Origin: Scolanthus callimorphus
Taxonomy: Eukaryota > Cnidaria > Anthozoa > Actiniaria > Edwardsiidae
Length of the DNA stretch: 64,000 nt
Assembly (NCBI GenBank): GCA_033964015.1
Contig: CM066913.1
Coordinates: 24,826,790 to 24,890,789, forward strand
Direction of reading: 5' to 3'
Of the stretch, positions 34,001 to 46,000 are shown piece by piece. The first letter of the stretch is position 1; each line of letters begins with the position of its first letter. The notes beneath the pieces are model-generated. The model had not been told where the DNA came from and did not search any database. It worked only from the letters and a program-made list of their open reading frames with translations. A program made the translations under genes and the position numbers.

Positions 34001-37000
34001 GTGCTTTCTCTTTCTTAACGGCTGTGGATTCGTTCGGGAGAGAGCCATCTACAAAAATGAATATAGGAATGTTACGTGTTATTTGGAAACATCCTCAAGA
34101 ATTAACATTTACAGACAACAAGTAAGGCTAAACTGCTTCTAGAGTACCGAAACACAGAATGTAATAAGGTGGATTAGTAGGTGAACCACGAAAAGCCACA
34201 ACAATCGAAGAACAAAATTAGCTTTTATTACAAAATACTTGCTCCTTACAAAAATTGTACAAATTTGTGTTTCTCTACTCTAGAAATAGGTTAGCGTTTT
34301 GCTGTTTGTTTATTTGAACGTTACTATTTTTCATAAACAGATATCCATATCTGTTACTAAAATACCTCGATAATCCAATTTTTGTAAGTACCATGGGTTA
34401 CTACTGATCTATGCTAGAACACGGGAGTTGACTTATATCCACAAGTCATTCTGTTCGCGGGAAACCTTTTCCTATGGTGACTGTTGGTATAAAGATCAAG
34501 GTGGAACCTAAAGTTAATCGTGTACCTTACCTCTTTCCTCGCTATCTGACCAGCGGGTTCTTGGAGGGGTGTTGGTGTTTCTGGAGGCTGGAGAATTCTC
34601 GCAACTATCAAAAACAAAGAAAAAATATCAACTATCAAAAACAATTAGAAAATAACACCTATGTTGTATTGTGAATGTGCGCATTCTGATTGGTTAAAAA
34701 GCGTGTTTGTAAGAGACCTGAGAAACACGATTGTCACGCAACGCTGTCGCGCGTGTGTATGTTATTTTCTAAAAGCAATAAAAATACTTTCTGCGTGCTC
34801 TCTGGTTTCTTACAAACACTCGGGGAATGTTGGTCGAACTGATAAAACTTGAAAGATTTCAAGTTTTGATCAGTTCTCCCAACATCCCCCTCGTGTTTGT
34901 AAGAAAGCAGAGAGCACGCGGAAAGTACTTTTATTGCTTAAAGAAAAAATATCAACTATCAAAAACAGATTACTATCAAAAACAGATAGAATAGAATAGA
35001 ACGGAATGGAAAAGAAAGGAATGGAATAGAATAGATCCCTGATTTACCTCAATACAGCACCGCGTAACGCTTGTCGGGCAATATCCTCGCCTGGTTCATC
35101 TGCACTGCATGGGATTACATCACTTTCAGTGTATCTAAAGCCAACTGGTTAAGTAAAACATGGCAATCTCAAGAAAAGACGTTTGACATTAAAATAGAGC
35201 AAAGTCAGGCGGCCGGAAGTAGGCAGAGACAGATCCACGGTGTCTCAGACTGATAGAAAGCTGGTTTTTAATGTATTTCGTTGTTATTTTAAGGATACTG
35301 TGGTTTGCCGAACTCTTCACTGTCATCGCCGTCGATATTGAGGTCGACATCGTCTTCATCAGAGGTCTTGCGTTTGACGCCTGTCTGGAATCCTGACGCT
35401 ACAAGAACAGCAAGTTACAGTTTTTATGCTGTTACATAAAATTACATAAAAACGAATTCACTTAGATCGGAACCGCGAACAGATTTCGTATGACTGTGAC
35501 AAGAATGTGGCGGGAATCGCGGCGCCGCGTCTGAGCATTCTCAATGGTTGATCAGTGATTGGTTGATCAGTGATTGGTTGATCAGTGATTGGTTGATCAG
35601 TGATTGCGCTCGTTGGATGAACATCCGCATCGTTACCGTGCCGTGTGTTTTCACGGTCACACAAAATCTGCCCAATCGACTTTTGTTTATGGATAGATAT
35701 TTTAGTTTGCAATAATTTGGCAAAAAGTGCTATATGAACTGAACAGGCAAAATCTGGACAAGAGAAATTCGTGAATGTGGGAAAGTAGAAACAAGTTGCA
35801 CGTTAAAGAAAATGTGTTCAGCTCTCTGAAAAACGTTTTGAGCTTACGTCGGGCTAAACAGAGCTAATGCAAGGTCTCGGGTCGATCGGCAAGTGGTTAA
35901 GGATGTTATTCTGGTAGAACAAAAGCAATATGGGGCGATAAAAAGAAGACTAGTAAGGTAAGGTAAGGTAAGGTAAACTTTATTTTACCACGCTAACCCA
36001 TTCAACACAAAGGCTGATTTCCAATAGGGGCGTGAAGTATAAACACTAAAAACTAGTAGGAAAACAAGCAAATAATTTGGCCAGGCGTTTATTCTGACCT
36101 CGGAATCCTCCTTCTAGGAGAGACGTAGCTCGTATTCTCGTCTGTCCCGCCCATTCATACTCCTCGAATGACGCCTGTCCGTTAGGCACCTCCTCTGTCC
36201 TTTCCCCTCGCTAAATGGGACAACAATGAACAATGTATGGTTACTAATATCAAGCAAACCAGGAGGCCACCAGCCTCCATCACCTAACACAAAAGCATTT
36301 TCACATGAATGAGAGGCTAGTAGGTCAAGAACAATTTATTCAAATTTGCCGCGATATTTCGATTCGGTGTTAGATTGTAGATTTTGCAAAAATTAGTTAT
36401 GATTACAAATTATTTTCCCTCTCTCAAAAGAAGGATGGTGTAAATCAGTGCTAGCGTCGCACTACGCGCGTTAGGCCCCATATTTCTAGTACTCTCTCGA
36501 AATACCTACAATCTAAAAATAGATTCTTCTACTCCTATGCATTTGGCTTAGACGTAAAACAAGTAGATGGTGCCCCCTGTTGATGGGCTGCTGGCAAACA
36601 AACAACCAGTCTTACTGCCTTTTACGACTCGCCATACGCGTCAGCAGATCAGGGATCCCCATACAACCATTCTCGTACCCAGAGCTCCCCCGGCTCGTCT
36701 CCTCGCAGGGGAGGCTCTGGACATCCATTTGAGGGCCTCTGATTGGCTGATTTTGAACGTTGGGGCATGCACAGAACGGCTCTGTATCAAATGTCGCGCA
36801 TGTGTCAATTGTTGTCACCAGCCTCCCCCGCGAGGTGACGAAGCTCTGGGTTCGAGAATGCCACACGAGTCTACTCCACTGTTCGAAACATCTTTACACA
36901 CAGGCGGTTTCTATGGTGGAAGAAATTCTCACCTTCCTGAGGCAGGCCTCCACGTGTGCATTGAGCTCCTCTCCACTGCCATGTATCAAGGACTCGCACA

Positions 37001-40000
37001 CTGGGCAGGTAGCTGAGCGAATACCCGAGGACGTACCCTCGTCTGTTGCACCCGAGTTATACACAGCAGGGTTCACGGGTGAGCCTGGTAGAACACAATT
37101 TATTTACAGTTTTGGAGGACTGAAAACATTTGTTCTTACTTAAAGGGGCTATGTCACGATTTTATGGTAAGTTTGGGTAGCTGAAATACAGTAAAATTCA
37201 TAAGAAATGAGCAAATAACCGTTTAACTGCTAGATAAGCACAAATTTGGAGTATTTTTGGGGATTATCGAGCGGATGGAATTGGATTGCGACATAGTATT
37301 TTTGATTTCTTGCCAGGCTGATCATGATTGCAGCTTGTACCAATATTCATATTTTTCATTGAGGGTTGAAGGGTTACAAATAGTTCCTCACAGATTAACT
37401 ATGCACAGACATACTTTGAGCACTTCGTGATCTTGTTGACTTGGATGATCGACCTGTCAAATAACCAAACAATTGTTCAGGCACACAATCAACGTAAGGC
37501 ATGTCCCTCTCGGGGTCAGAGATTTTTTTCTCTTTCTCCGCTTACTAGGGCTAACGCTCATAAGCACACATGGGACCATTTCATTAGCACGTTAGCTTTC
37601 ACACAAGGTTAATCTCCACTATGTCCATGAGTACTATGTGATTTTGCATATTGCATATCAAAATGTAGCTAAAATTGTGCTGTCAAATACCTGTTCTAGC
37701 CATCCGATTAGCGCAAACACGGAGGTATGTCTGCAATGGGAAAAGAGAGATTTACTTCGTTTGTTACAAAATAAGTAATGAACCCAAGCAGCTGTCTTGG
37801 TTAAGAGATAAAGGCCCATTACACCTTTCCATGATGCATAGCGCGCCGTGGTGTTTATGTTTTGGCTTTGAAAACGAAAAAGATGATAACAAAACAAAAA
37901 TAACTGTTCAAAACCTTAGATTAATCCATCAACTGGCCTCTCAATCTCTTTTTTTTAGTTGAGATGTCAAGGATATAGACACCACGGCGCGCAAGGCATT
38001 ATGGAAAGGTGTAAACAACACTCTTGTGCTTGATTACCTGGTGCCTTGTGCTGGCTGGAGTGTCATCATTTGGAATGTTTTCCTGCTTCACTCTCTTATT
38101 CGTCAAGGACTGTAAATAGGCATATAATAAAGAACATTTTCTTGTGTGAAAGACCATATGAGATTAATTCACTGACTGGCACTCATGCTAAGATTCGGTA
38201 ACGTTACTTTTTGGCATGCGCAGTAATCAGTTCAACCCCATTCTCGTACCCAGAGCTCCCCGGCTCGTCTGCTCGCAGGGGAGGCCCCTGGGGACATCAA
38301 TCTGATTGCCTTCGCTGATTGGCTGGTTTTGAACGTTGGGGCATGCGCAGAAAGGTGTTTCTCTCAACGGCTCTGTATCACATCTCGCGCATGCGTCAAA
38401 GGTTGTCACCAGAGTATCCCCCCGCGAGGTCCGAGTCGGGGAGCTCTGGTTCGAGAATGGCGCAGTTGAGAAAACTCCTTAGCATCTAAGCCGGGAAGCA
38501 AACCCGGCACACAGCGATTAGAGGCAAGTGTCGTGAATAAGCTCCATCCGTGCTTTCCAAAACAAACATCCTTGTCAGTTGTTTTGTTTTTAAAGATATG
38601 GTTGTTTTACCTTCCTCGCTTGCACGGCCGCTTCCCTTTGGCTCTTTCTTCCCTTTCTGTTGAAATAATAGTGCACAAAAGATGAATAATACGTTTACTA
38701 ACACTAGTAAAAGAGCGCTACTAAAAGAGTAAAGAGAGCGTTTTCAAGCGTATACCAAACTGTCGGTAAAGTGTAAGGCAGGAACTGCAGTAAAATTAAA
38801 TAATTAAATATGATCAGCCTGTTCTTTCTCTCTGCCTGAAACATTCTCGCCCTACCTGGATTCATCACGCAGTCTATCCATTTCCCAGGCAAAATGGCTC
38901 TCCATCTCCCCGCCGCGAATGGTGAGTCCGCAAATAGGACAACATGGTGTCTGGCTGGCTGATAATCTCCTCTTTGCTGGAAAGGCAAAAAGGAGAGAAA
39001 ACAGCATTAGAAAATCGTGAATGCGGCTTACATCATCACACACAAAGTTCATAAACGAAGAAATGGTTCTTGGTCGCTATTAGCCTGCTCGCAGGCGTTG
39101 AGAAACGCGAGAGTTTGCTCCCATAAACAATGCCTGTCAGACGACTTGAAATCGCGGCCAAAATCGTGGTCTTGTCGAGCAATAATTCCCAGGTACTCGC
39201 CATCCGATTAGTCGTGCTCTTTACCGCCCCAAAAAGTGTTCACAGCGGATAGCCTGCGTAGGAGCGAGGAGACGAGAGGGTCTCGTCTTTAGAGTCGCTC
39301 CCGGGCTCCCGGGGGGGGGGGGGGGGGGGGGGGGGGATGATCGTCGTATCTTTTAGGGGTTAAAATCACGATGGTTTGGTCTCTTTTAGGAGTGATCTTG
39401 ATCTTCAATAAATTTTAGGCAGATTGGTATCTTTTAGGGCCGAAACATGTGTCCAAATTGCTTTTTCTTATGATGGTACTTCTATCGTGGTTTCTGTCGT
39501 GTAAGAAAGAGAGATTATTCGATGAGAAGACGATAAATTAGAAACAAACACGGACATTTCTTGATGGGTATCTTTCACCTGTTACCTGTGTTCTTCGCGC
39601 CTACTTGGTACATAAGACCTCATCTTTTAGGGTATCTTTTAGGGTAATAAATTGTTTGAGCCACGCCATGGCCCGCCATGTTTGTTATCTTTTAGGGGTG
39701 AAACTGAAAATTTCCGACGATCATCCCCGACAAAAAAATATTGGAGTCCCACCCCGGGGGAGTCGCTACACAGGCTACCACCGGACGAGAAAGTTTGTTT
39801 CGACCATGTCAGGTTTCATAACCAGTCCCCTCTATAAACTGTGTTTCGAGATTGACTTTGGTGACCATTTTATATGTGTACTCGTTCTTCCGTTCTGGCA
39901 ACTCGTTTTCGAAAAGGCGTTCTCTCGTTCTGAAAAGTCGTTCGCAAAAGCGTGTACCCCTTTGCGCGTTTTGACCGCTCGTTCGCAAAAAAACGGCCAG

Positions 40001-43000
40001 CCGTTCACTCGTTCGGTGAAGCCGTTCGCGCATAAAAGCCGTTCGGTACTAGTTTATTTTGCCGTTTCAAACGGAACAGCGTTATTATACGTTTTCCTCA
40101 GTATGGTCACATATTCTGCAAACTTTTCACGTTCATTTTTCGTCGCTAGTCGTGATTCCTGATAATAACACCACCATGTGGCGGTTTTTTCAGGGTACTG
40201 AAAACACGAATTTATTTGTAACCAAAATCGTTGCATGATGAGCAATTTAGCTCTTCATTTCAATTTCCTGCTTTTAAAATGCCTTTTTAGCCAAGATAAC
40301 CATGATAGTTTAATTATTATTAATGGGGATAGTGTAAAATAACATAAAAATCTGCACCAACCCTCGAAGCTTGAGAAAACCTCAAGTGAAGCAAAGTGTC
40401 AAAACCAAAAAATGAGAAAAAGATCTTAGCGTGATTTTAATTTTAATTTTTCTATGCGAAATGAGAAAACGCATCTTATATTCTTGGTCAATTGAAGTAC
40501 TAAAGAATTGTCAAAGTTGTATATCGATGTATTGTTAAAGTTGTTTAATTTGATGGTGTGTCTCTGCTGGCAACAAGAACACCCTTGTCAGGCATGCACA
40601 CCAGTATATAAACAGTATCTTGAAATTTGAAGGCACTCTTTATAACAGTTTTAAATAAGATACAATTTTGTTGGATTCTTGGAGGTGTCAAAAAAAGTCA
40701 ATCACATGTCAGCTTATTTTCCATCTATGACAATACAAATCTGACAGTTCGAAGTTGTAAATTAGTTTGTGAGGAAGTTTGTAGCAAAAGAAGTCCATTG
40801 TCTGTCAGCATAGTTTAGCAAAATTTCGTTTTGCATTTATTTCCATCCCAACGAAAACACAAGAAAAACATTCTTGAAAACCTTTGCGCTTTGCGAAGGG
40901 ACTAACTACGTGTCAAGGTTTAGTCGAAGTATTTTAGCTCAAAGTTTCTTTTTCTCTTCTTTAAATCCAAAAATGCGAAGAGTGAATAACAAGATCTTCA
41001 AATAAAGTACAAAATAATAATCTTTGTATTAGTCTGCTATAAACAAATATTTGTGCAGAGTTAGGAATCATAAAATACTGAAAATTGTTAGTGAGGTAAT
41101 TGTAGAAGTGCCATGACAATGTTCTTTCATCCTTTTGTTATAGTCAAATATTTACAATGCTACAAATCGTGGCAAATACAGTAAAGTTACACAAAACTAC
41201 TCACGAAGCCCAAGTAATTCTTCACAGCTATTAGAAGTTGTATATCTGGGTAACGACTAGTGTGATAGTAACTATTCAGCCTACAGTCAATAAGTAAGAT
41301 AAACAATCAACTTGAAACACTTTCAATTTAATTCATTTTTTCCTCATCTTGAATTAATAATGATTCAGGCATCCAGAACATTTTCACGAACTCTCCTCGA
41401 GTTCCATGCAAAGAAACTCTATGGCAGTTTATATGTGTATGGTATCTTGTCTAAGAAGTACCTATAGACTGAATTGTGTAATAAAGAACATGTTACTCTA
41501 CTGTATACTGAACCTATTTACAAACAATTAATAGTGAGGTAAGAAAAACCCTTCTTTGTGGCAAGCCACAGTCCTTCCCTCCTTTTACACAAGAGCAATT
41601 TATATGGAAATAACCAAAACAATTTTCTAGTAACAATAAAAGATTATTCACTTTTTTATCGGATTGAATATCAACATGTGAGTTGGCATGTCGTGAACAC
41701 TCCTACCTAGACTGAATCTAGCAGAAGTTCCAAACACCATGGTAACACACTTTTCGAAAAACCAATTATCAATTAATGTTCTTTATACTGTCTCGGCTTG
41801 TTATGCTACGTATGGAAACACTTCCATTAATTCTTTATTAAGTGACATTTTGTTAAAATGCTGGGAAACATGGCATGATAAATTTATTTTCTTAAGATAG
41901 CAGAGCTATTTTAGGAGCTGACAAGTCACTTTTAGAACTTAGTTTATCATACAAAAAGAAACAAAAGACAAAAAAGGAGTAAATCTAGTCCTTTAGTTTC
42001 GGCAATACAAACATAATTGAGTAAGACTTTCATCAGCTAGACCTCCAAGCTGGTTTTGGCAGCTAAAAACAACTGTTAAATAACAATGTTGTTAGAAAAT
42101 CAATTTTACTTTCTTTGTGTGGTAATTCATTAAAAGACACCTTTATTATTTTTTAAAGTTAATAATTGTGCAAAATATGTTTTTGGAACCCAAATAAAAT
42201 ATGGCAAAAACTTTCAATCTCAGAACATGGATGACTAAAGCTATATCAATGATCCAAAACCTAAAATTAAATAACTTTTCTAAAATCCTCTAATAAAATA
42301 TTTATATAGAGGAAACGTTTAAGATTATTGAGCACCTTCAAGTTTAGTTGTTTAGTTCTAAAGTTATGAAACTTTTAAATTTCGAAGGTCAAATTTTATA
42401 GCATTAATTTTCACTCTCTAAAAAAATGTAAGAACTAAACAAAATAGAAAAAAACAGACACGGTTTTTGAGAAACACCTTTAAGGACTGAAACAATGTTA
42501 TTTGTAGTCAAGGTCCAGCAGTTTGACAGCATTAGCTCGTTAAAATGGCACACCAAAATATATAATCAATCCTTAAAAATTTTTTCTGTTTATTAATAAG
42601 TTATTTCTTTTTGCCATACTCGCTAGGATGTGCCGCGAAGGTTCTCAGTAACCTTAAGGATTTTAAGATATTGTTTTGCATTGTATATTTTGTTCTCTCT
42701 AATTATTTTAGTAAAAATAAAATAAGCTCTTGTTAGAGGTCTGTAAAATTACTTTAATTGCCAAAGAAAGAGTATAACAAAGTGTGGCAAAACCATCTGG
42801 CATAAAATGTATCATTCAAAACTTTAAAGGTGATAATGTGAGAGATTGCAGAATATAAACTATGGTCACATCATTTCAGCTATTAAAAAACAGCTGATGT
42901 AATACATTATTTCCAATGCTTCAAGTTGAATGCAATACCAAGGATTAACAAAAAAGTTTTTTTACTATTTTTTGCATTTTAGCTCCTAGTTAGAAAAAAA

Positions 43001-46000
43001 ACTGTGAAAATACTGGGTGCATGTTGAGGGGATAGGTAGGAGCATAGAACCAATCTAGACACATCCCCCCTGAAAACATTTTCCTCCTTGCTATATAATG
43101 GTGAGAAAATGCCTATATCATGCATTTTCTGGTTCTGTCATCATATTTTGTAATCCAGTTTGGTTCTGCAATATCAAAATATACTGGTTCTTTTTTCATT
43201 TCCAATTCTCTTTTCTTGGATAAAACCCTGATTTGTACCAGTCGAATTTAAGTGGATTTAAGCTACTCTAGAAAATTCTACTGAGTTGCTTATTTATAAA
43301 AAAATATCATGAACTGGCTAGTACCTCTCATTTATTAATATTTTTGCCTTGAGAAATGTCTGAGTAACCTAAGGGGTGACGGACACATTTTTGGAGCTGA
43401 TACCTAGTGAGAAACAAAAACTAAGCTTTTAGTGCCTAACACAAGATATACTGTACTTGTAATATTGTATAAAATATCCAAGAAATAAAAGCAGCCAAAA
43501 AGTGCAACCATCAAGGCATTGAGATTATAGTAAGAACATTTTAATGACTTAAGTATGTGTACTGCACATGTGCATGTTACTCTCAAGCTGTGATGAGGAC
43601 ATAAAAAGGGTTAATTCTCAACTCTTGTCAAAGTGTGTACATTGTGTGGGAAAGTTGAGCAGTCTACAGGCAATGTAAATATGGAGCAATATTGAGTCTT
43701 CGCTGGGGCAACATCCCTGTTAAGTACTTTTTAAAAACTTAAAATAACTTGGAAATGTGATATATGTGTGTTATCAGGAGGAGGGAGATACTGCAGAAAG
43801 CATTCCTTCATGAAACTACTTGTTGTTAGGAGCAACTGGCCAATAGAGTAGAGGCTTTGAAGCACCCACAGAGTTTGAACACACAGTCTTGCTTTACAGT
43901 CTTGGATTGATAGGATATTTGGAAAAACATAGCCTGTCATAAAAGTGGGTGTGGAGAAAACAATAAAATGTGAGCTTCAATAATATTGAAAAGCTATGTT
44001 TCACAACTCATCTCTCTTAAGCGATTAAAATAATGTCTAAAAAGTGTTTACTCCATTTCAAGAGTACTCTAGAATTACAAAAGAGACTTGTTTAAGAAGT
44101 AAAAAAGATAAACAATAGATTGCATTTACGGCTGAATGCTTTTCTAGTCACAAAAGAGATTCAGAAGTCAAGTATCTCCTCAGAAAAGCTAAAAGTTTAC
44201 TTTTATTTGTGCATTTGGATTACAGTCAGTGTCTAAGAGACTTTTGGGGGCCCTTAGCACACAAAAGAAGCAATTTAGACACCACAAAAATAATTAGAGA
44301 CGACAAAGCATGACTTGAATTTGTGAAATTGGCTTGAGGCATTGGGAAAAAGCAGAATGCACATGTTGTTTTTCTTTCAAACAATGAATTAGGACTAAAA
44401 TAATGCAAAATGAAAATACCATGATGGAGTCTTGGGACGGTATAATATGATGTTAACATTAGAAAAAGTCATGTTATTGGAATCAAATTACAGTTTAGAG
44501 ATAAAACAGAAATTCAGTTGATGAAAGACTAAACAAGACTGAAATGAAATACTTTCATTCAAAATTGCTAAAGTTCTGATTATTTCTAGCCTCAACTGGG
44601 ATATCTGAAACTTATGTTTCTAAAATACCACTATTTAAAAAAGTCTAATTTCAAAGACTTAAAGAAATGCTTTAAGGATAATATTAGAACAAAGGACAAA
44701 AGAAAATAGTTCAGTATATAATTTCACTTATTTTTCTTTTCAGGGAAAAGTAAAAGAAATAACTATTTTTTACAACAAAAAGAATTATTTTCTTAGACAG
44801 CAAAAATCCCATTTTCATATGTTTACTTTCTTGCTAAAACAAAATATATTAACACTAGTTTCAAACAGAATATGCAATATCAACATTTACTTCTGAGCCA
44901 AGAATTGGGAGTCTATCATAATACTTGGACTTATTTCTTTTGCCTTAAAGTATTACTGAAACAGCATGGCTTTGGGAAACAGCCAGCTATAAAAAGGAAA
45001 TGCAAAACAAGTAGCAATGTACTTAAAATGGACTTGTTTCATGTTTTTAGGTTTTTAGCAGTGGGACTGCTGCTAAACAACTTAGCACTTTAGTATTAAC
45101 ATTAACATTTATTGGGGACTGCCTCTTGACAGGTTGGCAAAAGATTATGACACTTCTAAATTAAGTCCTGTCAGGGAATCCAAATGGATCTCTTAAACTG
45201 CCATGTGCACACCAAAGACAGTCTTTCCCATGAAATTACATAAAATCATACCCTAAACATGCAAAATACATTTACCCGGTAGAAAATACACAAGAATTGG
45301 CATCTTTTGCACTTAAAACTTGTTCAACACTCTATAATAAGCAATGATTCTTATGTTTGTGTTATCCCAGTAGTTAAATATAGTGAGACAAGACTGGGAA
45401 ATGATGAATTAAACAAACTCTCAGATTAAGAGATACGGTAGCACTGGTCACAGGGAAAATTAAAAGTAAAACAAAATTTCAAACATTAATTATCTCCTCC
45501 GATGGCTCTGTCTACAATGACAAACTTGATTCATGTATTTTTTTAAGAACTGTCCAATAAACTAACTAGGCTGAGAAAAATAAAAAAATGGAAACAGTGT
45601 AAATGAAATTATAAGTGATAAAAAGGTGGACTGTTTAAAAAGCTCTTGGTCCTAAAAGCTGATCTAACATGGGCCTTAAGTAACAAGCGAGTTTGAATGA
45701 GATCCTTCTCTGTACCATGGAAACTTGAGTTAGCTAACAGTATTTTATTTTGTTATGTTAATCAGCCAGCTGTTCAGACTGCTTGGTAAGAGTATATTAC
45801 ATATCAACTTTTCCTAACTGAGCTTAATATTTACAATTATCATGAAGAAGTTGAATACTGACACCAGCAGCTAGAAAAACTATAGCATTATATTTTACTC
45901 CTTCTTTTAACACCAACTAAGCCCTTTGTACACAGTAAGCAGCAACACAGCTTAGATTTTTACTACATCCTGAAGCAATTCTTCAGTTCAAATATACCAG

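Noticed and set aside
35546..35605. Four exact 15-bp repeats resembling a CRISPR-like array
   Set aside because: Contiguous without spacers and inside an animal gene intron. A simple tandem repeat.
36567..37143. Plus-strand frames of 149 and 127 codons
   Set aside because: They cover a family A MITE and the antisense of an RNF220 zinc-finger exon.
43404..45093. Several 60-77-codon frames in RNF220 intron 1 as extra exons
   Set aside because: No splice sites in suitable phase and no conserved residues. The exon 1 to exon 2 junction is already in frame without them.
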